DNA of 64,000 nt from Prinsepia uniflora (lineage: Eukaryota > Streptophyta > Magnoliopsida > Rosales > Rosaceae), in NCBI GenBank assembly GCA_032719365.1, contig CM064868.1, forward strand, positions 74,463,266 through 74,527,265, given 5' to 3'. Below, piece by piece: positions 31,470 to 42,262 of this stretch. The position numbers and the translations under genes are program-made. Every line of letters begins with the position of its first letter. Positions within the stretch are counted from its first letter, which is position 1. Below the pieces are notes generated by a model. The model saw only the letters and a list, made by a program, of their open reading frames with translations, was not told where the DNA came from and ran no database searches.

Positions 31470-32197
31470 GGGATGGATACTATCTTGTGGGAGATTTCCC
31501 TTTCCCTGAAGTATCTATTAGATAGGATGATGCTATGTGATGAACAAAGTGAAAAGAGAAGAAATTTCAAGGTAGTATTTTCAAAATATCGGCCTTTGCT
31601 GCGTTTTGACATCTATTTCGGTAACCTTCATACGAGGAATGAATGAGTTTTGACATCTGTCTCAAGCCTCACAAAAACAAAGTTGATTGAGAGCTAATTG
31701 TCAAGTCGAGATGAGTCATTAACTGACTAAAGTGTAGACGTGTATTGTGGCCAGTAAACAAAATTAAATCAAAATTTAATGTTGTTTGTTAGCCTCATCA
31801 TTCGACCCATAAGCCCGTAGGCTCGTGAAGGTCCGCTTGGCTCATTGTTAAAAGTTCCGGTCTTTTTTGGTACTAGCAATGGGTCGGCTCGATCTGATAT
31901 TTTATAAGCACGGCTATGGATTGGCTTTATCCGATATTTTATAGGCACGGCTTGGATTAGGATGTTTAAATCCAAAATAACTAATATCTCCAGCTCGTTA
32001 AAGAAACGTTTGGGCCACTCATGCAAGTCCAGTCAGCAAGGCCCACTAATTTATTGCCGTGTTTAATCTAAAGGGGTTTAGTTACCACAACCACATTAAC
32101 CAATAACAAGTTATTACTGCCAGTTAAAAAGAAAAAGAAAACGTTTTTATATCAGCAATTCAGAATCGTAAAAAATTAGTGGAAAGAACGACGACGT

Positions 32198-32321
32198 AAT
32201 TGCTAGCCGTTAAAAATAAGATGTGCCTTGTGGTTTGTGGGAACAAGTAGATGAAACGTACAATGACCTAATTGCTAGCCGTTAAACATAAGCTATGCCT
32301 CGTGGTTGTGGGAACAAGCAG
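32198..32321. repeat. Local direct duplication of about 53 bp
   Basis: Two copies (32198-32250 and 32269-32321) share TAATTGCTAGCCGTTAAA and GTGGGAACAAG, separated by 18 bp. Confidence 0.85.
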
Positions 32322-32573
32322 TAAGTAGGTAGATCAATTATTCAATTGAAAAAGGTTAATTAGTGTCTTAGTTATGAGCTCATCAAACATTAATTAGGTC
32401 AACATAATAGTCAAGGATTTACATGGAGCAAACTAATTAGACCCTCAAAATTTCCAAGAGAACGATCAGCGATATTTCGGTGATGGGATATGTTGGGATC
32501 TTTGAGACACAATGTTTATGACCAAATTTTTTTCTTCATTTAGGTCTGCTTATTTATGACGAAATATTGTTGG

Positions 32574-32601
32574 CATATATATATATATATATATATATAT
32601 A
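32574..32601. repeat. (AT)n microsatellite
   Basis: About 14 AT units. Confidence 0.95.
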
Positions 32602-33127
32602 AGAAATTAATTAGCTAGCCTTACTAGTTGTTACTACTCACCAATTATGTATAGTTGAGACATATATACCAATATATATTTTGTTTCTTGTGATTCTTTT
32701 TATAGAAATGATCTATGATATTACAATTCAAAAATATACGTCCATAATTTAATTAAAAAAATAAAGAGATTTTCACCGTTTACAAAGTCGTCACTGAAAT
32801 AGCTAAGATAACATCACAGTATTCATATATTAATTCAACCATTACACGATTTCTACATGTAAAATTTCTTCGCTAATGTGTATATATAATTAACTTTTGT
32901 GGTTGCTTTTTTTGAAAAAGTTGAGATCAAAATCTGTGTACTTAATTACAAAAGTGAAGGCGTTATTTGCATGCATGGATTGAACCCGTTGCCTCTTATA
33001 TATTTGTTCATACACCCAAGCACGATTTGTTTAATAAAGGGAAATATTTTTCACACTCAGAAACCAATCGATAAATTAAAAAAATCTATGGTCGTATTCT
33101 AATATTAGCGCTAGTATTTTATAATTC

Positions 33128-33194
<67 letters not shown>
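33128..33194. repeat. (TTA)n microsatellite
   Basis: About 22 uninterrupted TTA units. Confidence 0.97.
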
Positions 33195-33196
<2 letters not shown>

Positions 33197-34502
33197 TGGA
33201 TTCGATTGTGAAAAACATATATGTTTACATGCATCTCTCTTCGCGAGTATGTGGGATGATGTGTTCTAGTCTGCCTTAGTGATACAGCTTAGCATATCCA
33301 TGCTTCCATCTATAACGTCAGAAAATCCGTTTGTTCACATTTTAAAGTAACAATATCTTTGATAAATTACGCTGATAATGAATTTTACGGCGAGTAGGTT
33401 GATTTTTATATCTTTATTGGTGCACGTACACTACAAAATTGGAAACCCTAAACTTAGATGATTTGAAATTTACCGACTTTGACGATCTTCTTTGGTGCTT
33501 GTTTTTAGGCATCCATAAGAAACCAAAAGAAAAAAAAAAGAAAACCATAATCGATCGTTATGTGATGTTTTTGGGAAACCGTAAATTAAAATATAGAAGT
33601 ACGAACGTATTCGGTTACTAATTCGTTGTTATTTTCAGTCAGTATCTACGAATAAAATCCTAATACATGGTTCAAGTGTTTGATATATAGTACACAGTAC
33701 ACTAATGCATATACACTTTTAGGTCTAAAAACATCTAATTTCTCTCCTTAAAAAATTGAAGATCGTTGATTGGGACTGAAAGCTACATCCAATATTTATG
33801 AAAGAAAAATGTGTTTCCACAATATGTGGGAATTTTGCTGGCCGTTTTTCTTAGAAAATAAAATTTTCCTCACCCAAAATGAAGACCACCCAAAACATTT
33901 CTTATTTCTACTGCACACTTGATTTGCCCTCCGAAAGAATGCTTTTCGAAGCGCTTGCTTTTGAATCATCAAAAATAAAAATGTAATTACATACTTGTTT
34001 TTTTTGTTAATTAGAGAATAATATAGTTTTTACTCACGAACCCTATCATGAGAGCTTTCTTCACGTACTTATATATGTTTTGCCATAATTACTACATCGT
34101 ATGATATGCTTTTACGCACGCCTTCTTTTTTAGCGTGGAGGGGACAGTACGTTGGGATATTGTTCTTCGGAAATCTAGCTTCCATATATGTTCACAACCG
34201 AAAAAAATATTCTCTAGGCCAAAAGCAAGTCCACAGCTTTGAGTACACTCACACTATTCATTACACTACTCGTCCACATAGAAAAATTTCCAATGAACTC
34301 GCTTCGAACACAAGCCGTTCCATCAACCTTGAGTCACCGAACGGCAACTCCGAACCCACCTCGACACTTTGCCACTTTTTTCCGTACACTTTACAAATAC
34401 GGATAAATTACGTCTTTATTATACAAGGACGAAGGACGGCAACTCCGAACCCAAACTAAATACACATCTGATTTATTAAGCAAGGGATATATCCAGCAGT
34501 AA

Positions 34503-34803
34503 TTAACGTGTACATTTATCTATGAAAATGACATAGAAATGGAAACCAAGAGAAGAAGTACAAGGACTTGGACCCCATACATAAGAGTGTATTTTATGAA
34601 AAGGCATAAATGCCCTATGAGCTGAAAGTGTAAAGGGAAGCTTGGAAACTTTTCTTTGCAGACGTACGTGAACCACAAATCTGAGATAAGGGCTCAGGAA
34701 TTGGAGTAGTTTGAGCTTGTTTGAGCATAGAAGAAAAGATGACATTAAAGGATGGCCAAGTCTTTGATGCCAAAAAGATGAGGATACCTTCTATCCCAAG
34801 CAT
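34503..34803 (-). pseudogene. Copia (Ty1) pre-integrase/integrase fragment
   Basis: In one minus-strand frame, WPSFNVIFSSMLKQ resembles the GAG-pre-integrase stretch after LGHP. In another, KVSKLPF, HKIHSYVWGPSP and FYVIFIDKCTR match the start of a Copia integrase core. The two parts are joined by a frameshift near 34660. No LTRs were found, so it is a relic of about 300 bp. Confidence 0.65.
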
Positions 34804-36028
34804 CTAGTACCAAGAATAGAGACCAGTGAATGAAGATTGTGAGGGATTGGATACAACCCAGCAACACGAGGAATCTGTACATCACTATCCCCACTGCCAT
34901 CTTTTACTCATTATAAATTATTCATAAATAAATAACGTACAAATCAGGTTTGTGAAGCAAATTAAAAAAATGAAAACTAATAAATCTTCTTAAACCATCT
35001 GAGTGTTTTAAGTACACGTATAAGACCAATTAATCTCATCGAGTAATTATATCATAACAGTATAATACAATGAAAACATGTGTATATATATTATCGTTCG
35101 TTCAGATTCTATATTATAGCGCGTACTTTGTTACCATAGTAAACGACTTAATTAGTGGATTCTAGTAGCTGATCATGCCAGATTTTTTATAAAAGATATC
35201 TTCCAAAAATGACGTGCCTTCTAACATGCATGTACGTACCGCGGTCCATTTTCAATCAAGAAAAACATGCAAATCAATTATGACGCAGATATGCATGATC
35301 AAATTGGGCACCACATATATTATGAATTACCCTCTTGATATATATAATACTAACACGTACATGTGATTTTCCCACGTACTGATGGCTCATCTATAATTAC
35401 TAGCTTATAGCATGTGAAACTTAAGCCTATTGGCTCACACTCTTACAGGCTTGACTACTTACAATATGTCGTCCTCTTATGTGTCATTCCCTCCATTACA
35501 ACAACATAGCATAATAAAAAATAAAAATAAATAAAAATGGTTCCTTCATCATCATCGTCGACATCAACAATAAGCTCATGGCTTGTGATAGTTGTCCAGG
35601 AAAAATTGCCTGTGCACTTATGGAAATATACTCGAACTGTCGAACATACAAAGTGTTGGTATTTTTTTTATCCCAAAGAGTGATGACAATATCTTGTTAA
35701 ATATTTTTATTTTCCCACTATATGTACAACGTATAAATAGGCAGGCTTCAAGTACTAAAAGGACTCTACATTGAGCCTAGCTTGGCTAGATTGGCCCCAG
35801 TCCCAATATGTACAATTGTACTTGTACATCCCCTTAGTTGAGAAGCTCCATTAGCATCTGTGTGGCTGCCTGTGGCATTTTGCTTTTTATTAAGATAAGA
35901 CGGGCAGTCACATCAAGAAAGTTGTGGCGAAATTCGTTCTCGAGATCAGTATGCATATACGACTTCATAATTAATTACTAGATTATCTAAAAGTGTTTGA
36001 TAAAAAAAAACATTATCTAAAAGTGAAT

Positions 36029-36094
36029 TACGGAATTCATAATTAACTACTAAATACGGAATTCATAATTAACTACTAAATACGGAATTCATTT
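36029..36094. repeat. 26-bp tandem repeat, about 2.5 copies
   Basis: Units of TACGGAATTCATAATTAACT plus six bases start at 36029, 36055 and 36081. Confidence 0.85.
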
Positions 36095-36938
36095 ATGGGT
36101 ACAAGAGATTGCTTTAATAAATAAAATACATATATTGGAATTGATCATCTCTAATATTTGTTTTTAATGATCTATAGAAATTATGTTTCATTGATCATCC
36201 TCTTCGTTCACGAATGAGTCAAGCTGAGACCGGTCCTCACTTATCAAATAAAGGGATGTGAACTATGGTCCTCAATTCACACACACATATATATATATAT
36301 ATAATTAGTTATTGAACTCAATATGAACATAATTACTTTTATTGTTTAGGGTAATATTTTTCATCCCACCCTTAAGGGTAAGGGTTTCTATTTGTACTAT
36401 CATTTCGGTTTATCAAATAATTGTTATATGTATAGTTAACAAAACCGGTTCAAACATTTGAAGGAACATAGTAAGAATAAAAAATGTGTCATTTTACACA
36501 TTTAATCATTAAAAATACAAATCTTAATTCTTAATTAATTGATTTTTATTTTAGGCAAAACATATCTTTATTCAAATGCACAATGCTCTTAAACATATTT
36601 TGGGTATATTTAATGGCATGAAAGACTTCACAACGCTCCATTTCACCCCGATGGAATTTGAGTCTCCCCCTCACAAATGGAACACCCCATTCTTTTATAT
36701 ATTATATATACATATATTATAGCAACAAATTCAATTATTGCAGCACTCAATTCATCAATTGATCTCCCACTTGAAGGATTTAAAAGATGGGGATCGAGTA
36801 AAACAAGTGGGCCTTTCATTCTACTAGAAAATTTTCTCACTTCGAGTTCGATTTAATTTAATAGAAAAATGAAACATTTATTATTTTTAAGAATAGATTA
36901 TCTTCAAGTCAATATTAGAACTAACTGAATTAGATCCA

Positions 36939-37441
36939 TGTAGAACCATAAATTATCGGAATATTTTGGAACTGTCACATGGACAACAATTCCCAGAATG
37001 CCAATATTACCCTTAGTAAAATCGACATCGACATGTTATGATCTTCACATTAATTCAATATATTTACCAGCTAAATATATTAATTAATCAGATCAATACC
37101 GATAATAAATAACTTCCCAGCGAATTATTTATTCATTAATAAATAAGTAATTACACTCGGTACAATCACTTATTTAATACTTTCTCTTTCAACCAATCAG
37201 ACGCTCCGGTGGCTCTCAAGGATTCACTATAAATAGAAGACCTCATCTCACTTCTAGTGGTAATTCAAAACTCATACTGAAACTCTGCTAGTTTATTTCT
37301 CCCAATTAAACTGACTTAGGCATCAGAGTGTTCTTGGTTGAACCACACCCCGGGCTTCAACCTTAACCCCGTTTGTTCCTTATTATTGTGTGTAGGTATC
37401 AAGAAGTAATTCTACAAGTCCGGACGATTTCTGCATCAACA
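36939..37441 (+). repeat. Element 2 5' LTR (503 bp)
   Basis: It starts TGTAGAACCATAAAT and ends TGCATCAACA. Both ends match element 1's LTR on the opposite strand; the middle (U3) is strongly diverged, so the two elements belong to different subfamilies. U5 is the best conserved part. Confidence 0.85.
37228..37235 (+). promoter_or_regulatory. LTR TATA box
   Basis: TATAAATA lies in the middle of the LTR, about 210 bp before its end, a usual U3/R position. Confidence 0.65.
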
Positions 37442-37443
37442 AC

Positions 37444-37462
37444 TGGTGCTTTCATTGAGAGC
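37444..37462 (+). other. Primer-site-like sequence of element 2
   Basis: TGGTGCTTTCATTGAGAGC starts two bases after the LTR. It is identical in its first 18 bases to the element 1 site. The tRNA was not identified. Confidence 0.6.
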
Positions 37463-38539
37463 CGAATTGAGAAATACTCAATGCATGCTCTCTAGCTTTT
37501 TCAAGAAAAACTTCATTATTGTTAATCATTCATTGTTCATCGTTCATCGTTCTTCGTTCTTCGTCTATGGTAAGAACATGAAGGATAAAACGATCTGACA
37601 GGCTCACCGCCTTCGTCACGATGACCCACGATAAGAGCGACATGTTCAACAAGATTCCCGAGGTTCAACTGCAACACTCTGAATGGGAACAGTCACCTGT
37701 TTTGCAACCAGAATTTCTATGGTGCAAGAAAGGGCTCCGGCTGCAGTTGTGATGTCCATGCCATCTCAAAGCCACTCGGTACCGGCGTACTCCCGACATC
37801 AATCCACTTCCTGCATTAGGCGCAGTGGCAACCTTCCCACATGCGGATATGCAAGTAGCTGGAAAAGGCGTCACAACAAGCCCCAAATTGGCTCCATACT
37901 GACGTCTGAACTTCGGAGGCTTATGAACAACCAACATCATGTATGAGGACACACTCAAGCTCATGAAGGACACGGTGTGACACCTTGCCACCAAAGCTCA
38001 TGACTCCCAATGCTCTGCATGACATGCACAAGGATACAATCAAGCCCATGAAGAACGTGACGTGAAACCTTGCCACCAGAGCTCCTAGCATAAGTCTCAA
38101 CGCTCCACTAGGCATGCAAGAGGCAGCACCACCCAAGGCCATCAGCTCATGAATGACTAGGGAGGCACTTCGGAGCATTGTCACACGTTGAGTACCACGT
38201 AAGAGCCAACGACATCATGAAACCCCCTAGATTGCACACGCATGCTCAAATCAGGTGGACAAGTCGATGAAGGATCAAGATGTCCTTGCTACTATAATGA
38301 GGATGGCACGACATACTCACCAACATGCTCACACACTTTGACAATGGTGATCCCAGGAAGTCGACACCACCGGACTCGACGCTACTCTCCCCCTCATCAA
38401 GGCATATTCTATACAAAAAGAGTCTAAAAGATGCTGGATCGATGCCTCCAAGGAATCCAATGCGACGATGGTCTGGAAGCGACCTTCGGCACCAGATTCA
38501 ACCATGCATCATCAATTTCAAGTGTTGGACCATGTCCCG
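37463..38539 (+). other. Leader and unassigned internal region of element 2
   Basis: It starts with repeated TTCATCGTTC-like units (about 37525-37565) and an ATG at 37567 with only a short frame. Several frames of 60-110 codons overlap on both strands without a known domain. Where element 1 has gag, no gag motif is seen here. Confidence 0.45.
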
Positions 38540-39135
38540 TGACACCCTTCGAAGCCTTCACCATGCGAACCACTCGAAGCCTTCGCCACGCGAAGCACTC
38601 GAAGCTTCCGCCATGTGAAGCACTCAAAGCCTTCGTCACGCGAAACACTCAAAGTTTTCGCCACACGAAGCACTCGAAGCCTTCGCCCCGCGAAGCACTC
38701 CAAGCCTTCGCCATGCGAAACACCCCAAGCCTTCGCCCTGCGAAGCATTCCAAGCCTTCGCCTCACGTAGCACTCCAAGCCTTCTCCCCGCGAAGCACTC
38801 CAAGCCTTCGACCCTTGAAGTACTCCAAGCCTTCGCCCCACGAAGTATTCCAAGCCTTTGCCATGCAAAGCATTCCAAGCTTTCGCCATGCGAAGCACCC
38901 CAAGCCTTCGCCCCGCGAAGCACTCCAAGCCTTCACCCCGCTAAGCACTCCAAACCTTTGCCATGCAAAGCATTCCAAACCTTCACCCTGTGAAGCACTT
39001 TAAGCCTTCGCCATGCGAAGAACTCCAAACCTTCGCCCCGCGAAGCACTCCAAGCCTTCGCTCCGCGAAGCACTCCAAGCCTTCGCTTCGCGAAGTACTC
39101 CAAGTCTTTACCATGCAAAGCATTCCAAGCCTTCG
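38540..39135. repeat. 25-bp tandem array, first part (element 2)
   Basis: About 24 units contain CTTCGCCCCGCGAAG plus CACTCCAAGC. The inverted arms CTTCGC/GCGAAG often vary together (CTTCGCCATGCGAAG). It is cut at 39135 by a solo Tekay LTR. Frames of up to 190 codons in several frames are by-products of the repeat. Confidence 0.93.
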
Positions 39136-42100
39136 TGTAACAACCCGTCCCGAGAATCGGGATTTCTAGAGTGATTAAGGTGTGATTAGTAAGGTTAATC
39201 AGGGTTAGGTGGTCCCGAGGGGTCCGGGAACTTAGGATGACGATTTTGCCCCTGGGTCGGGCAGAAATGTTGACTTTTATTTCGGGTGGTCAATTTGAGA
39301 TTGACCAGTGACCAGGACGAAGTTGAGGACGTTACGAATCCTTAGGCAGGTGGCACGCCCGATTCCGACATCCGAGGAGGAAGTTGTGATGTTCGGAAGG
39401 TTGAGGGCATAACCGTAATTTTGGAAAAATAGGGGGGAAAAGTTGACTTTTTGAATAATCGGGTTTTGGTAGGTTGACCTAGGATGGTTAGATAGTTCTT
39501 GTCGTCCTGAGTTCGATGACAGGCGGCACGTGTTCATCGGACTTACGAGGCGAGAGTTACGGGTCTAGGAAGTTTTCGGTAAAACCGTAAAAATGTGTTA
39601 AAAAGAAGGGTATTTTGGTCATTGTGGCACATTGGGATTTGTGCACAGAAGAAAAGAATGGACGGCTGGGATGGAGCCAGTTGGTGAGAGAGAGTGGAGG
39701 ATGGTGACATGTGGCAAGTGTGTAGTGGGTTCTGGGGGGTTCTCTGGTGTGTACGCGGTTCCATTATTTGGGGTGCAACAGTGTGTGCTCGTGTGTGTGT
39801 TACTCGACACAGAGAGAAACAGAGGGAAGGAATTGAGAGAATTGGAAGGCTGATTGTGGTGGCTGGTGAGGTTGTGAGTGTGTGAGGGAGATTAGAGAGT
39901 GGGAGAGAGCAGTTGAGATGGTTGGGAGGTGAGAAATCGTGGTGTGTGCGAGAGGGGAGCCACGGGAACCAGAGAGGAACTCAGGGGGGAAAACGGAGAA
40001 GATTGAGGGCTTGTGGTGGTGCGGTGGCCGTGCACGGTGCAACAAAGATCGTGGTGGTGTCGTGCGGGTTGCGAGGAGTCGACCAGCCCAGGAGGAGCTC
40101 ACGGCGGCAGCAGGAAACAGGTAATTCCCTCATCCCTGTTTCGGTACTCTGTTTTCCGTTGAGGTTCAACGTGGAAGTTGTGGGTCTATGGTGAGAGTCG
40201 AGGGAATTGGAGGTCAGGGCGAGGTTCAGGAGAGTCCTAGGCGTCGACTAGGTTGGTCGCCGTGACGGGGAGGTACACGGCGGAGCTCAGTCGAAGATGG
40301 GTTTCTTTTACCCTGTTTCGGCAGTGAACTTCGAACGGTAAGTCGTGACGATTGGGGTTGAGTCGAAGGTCTAGGCGAGTTGGGTTAGGTTCAGTGAGGT
40401 TCAGGGCAGAGTTTGGTGAAGCCACCGTGAAGGGTGGTGAGCTGGGTGGCTGGATCGTGAAACAGGGGTTGTTGGCCGTCTGGTTTCGAGCTTTAGTCGA
40501 CGGGATTGAGGCTGTGTCGAGGTGATTGGAGGATGGGAATGCTTAGAGTGAGGTTGGACGATGCAGTTGGTGAAGAAAGGAACCGTTTTGGTGGACGGAG
40601 GAGGAAGAACCAGGTACGCCGGTCTGAGTGCAGACCACTGTACTGAACCCGGTTCAGCACGGGTTGAAGACGGCACTGTAGCTGGCGCGTGAGGGCCACG
40701 CGCAGCCACTTTGGGCGGCGCGTGGGGGCGCGTGCGGCGGCGATGGGGAAAACGGTCAACATGACTTTTGGTCTAGGAGTCATGGTGAGTTCAATGGAGT
40801 TGGTTTCGGGTCAATCGGAAGTCGTTTGAGTGTAGTTCCGCGAGGGTGAAGGTGTAGGGTCCCGGGGTTTTAAGTCTTCGGTCCGGGGATTTTTGAGGGC
40901 ATTTAGGTGAGTGTTTGTAGACGTATTAGTGACGTAATTTGACGGTGTTTGACAGGATCGGGATTTCCCGAGGAAGCCGAGGAACGGGCTGGACGTTCGG
41001 GACGCGAGTAGGGCTCAGTACTGTGAGTGGACCCCTTCTCTAAACTTGAACATGCATAACTGCTTTCTATAATGGTTTTATGGTTTTAATCATGATTTTA
41101 TGTTTATCGAATATGTTTGGTTGGTTTTGCATTATTACACGTTTTTCGAGAAAAAGACGGTTTTGGCACGCTTTTCGAGAAAAAGGGTAATTTTGGAAAT
41201 GTTTTCGGGATTTCAAGGGATTTTGGAATATGCTTGTGAGAATCAAGGTTTTGGTTTTGAAATCGAAATTGACCATTGGACTTTGGTGTAAAGTTGGAAA
41301 GTGGACTCCGGATTTGGGTTCGGAATGACGGTTCTGGATACCGGAAAGGCTTCAGACCAGTGATTTCGGATTCGGGTTTGGATGTGGATTGGTAGATGGT
41401 TTTCAAATGGTTTTGAGATTGGATTTGCTGGATCTGGATATTGGGTTTAAAGACCCGGATATATGTGACGGGGGACCGGCCGGATTGGGTTTAAAGACCC
41501 GGATTGAGTTTAAAGACTCGGGAGTTTAAAGACTCGGATATATATTGATTTTCCCCCGTAGGCCTTGAGTTTAAAGACTCGGGAGTTTAAAGACTCGGAT
41601 ATGATAAGGCCTGGATTGAGTTTAAAGACTCGGGAGTTTAAAGACTCGGATAGGTCCAGCAGGTTTGATCGGGAAAATGATGATTTGGTGATTATGGTTT
41701 ATGATACAGTTTTCATGTTGTGGTTTCTTATGATATTTTATAGTGTTTCTGTTTCTTATGATGTTTAAGCATGATTCCTTTATAAATGTGTTTATAACTG
41801 TTGGTTATGCATGTGGTTTCAAAACGGAGGGTTTAACTCGGTTTTCTTATAAAATGGTTTTGAACTTTTGTACCTTTTGGTCCACTCACATTTTCTGTTT
41901 TAACTTGCCCTCCAGGTTGTGGAGCGAGCGCGGGGTCTTGACGTCGAGGCAGTGTCCGAGGCATAGAAGTGACGTGAGAGTTCCCAGAGTAGAGTAAAGG
42001 CTTCTGTGTGCGTGTACTTTCTCGGTTTTTATTTTCCTTGTACTGTAGTGCTATGCTCTGTAAACGATAAGGATTTTTGGATATTTTGTAATTACTCCTG

Positions 42101-42206
42101 CGTTTGACTGGGTTCGAGTGAGTGTTCCTTAGATGTTGTGTCGGGGAGTCAGACGGGAGCGGGATTTACCTCGGGTTTCGGGGTGAAACCGGGGTGGGTC
42201 CTGACA
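39136..42206 (+). mobile_element. Solo Tekay-type LTR, target duplication CTTCG
   Basis: It runs from TGTAACAACCCGTCCC to GGTCCTGACA, with perfect CTTCG duplications (39131-39135 and 42207-42211) taken from the array. At 3071 bp it matches Tekay-1's LTR in length and landmarks, such as the TTTAAA array and GCGCGTGAGGGCC near 40685. No internal region remains. Confidence 0.9.
41448..41660. repeat. TTTAAA paired-arm array in the solo LTR
   Basis: Units are GGGTTTAAAGACCC and GAGTTTAAAGACTC, repeated about eight times, with both arms changed together. Confidence 0.85.
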
Positions 42207-42262
42207 CTTCGCCCCGCGAAGCACTTTAAGCCTTCGCCTCACGAAGCACCCCAAGCCTTCGA
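42207..42262. repeat. 25-bp array, short middle part (element 2)
   Basis: 56 bp of array (CTTCGCCCCGCGAAGCAC) separate the + oriented solo LTR from the minus-oriented Tekay-1. Confidence 0.92.

Larger units (their letters stand above)
31470..36938. other. Intergenic AT-rich DNA
   Basis: No convincing host gene was found. It contains a local 53-bp duplication (32198-32321), two microsatellites, a Copia fragment (34503-34803) and a small tandem repeat (36029-36094). The 117-codon frame at 34106-34459 has no recognised domain. Confidence 0.6.

Noticed and set aside
34106..34459. 117-codon + strand frame
   Set aside because: No recognisable domain, no splice or promoter context, and unremarkable composition; probably chance.
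36939..37441. Host promoter with a TATA box at 37228
   Set aside because: Both ends match element 1's LTR and a primer-site-like sequence follows, so it is an LTR promoter.
38431..39003. 190-codon + strand frame and several minus-strand frames
   Set aside because: All run through the stop-free 25-bp array, and no unique conserved part supports coding.
38540..39135. CRISPR array
   Set aside because: Repeats are contiguous 25-bp units without unique spacers, inside a plant retrotransposon, and no cas genes are present.
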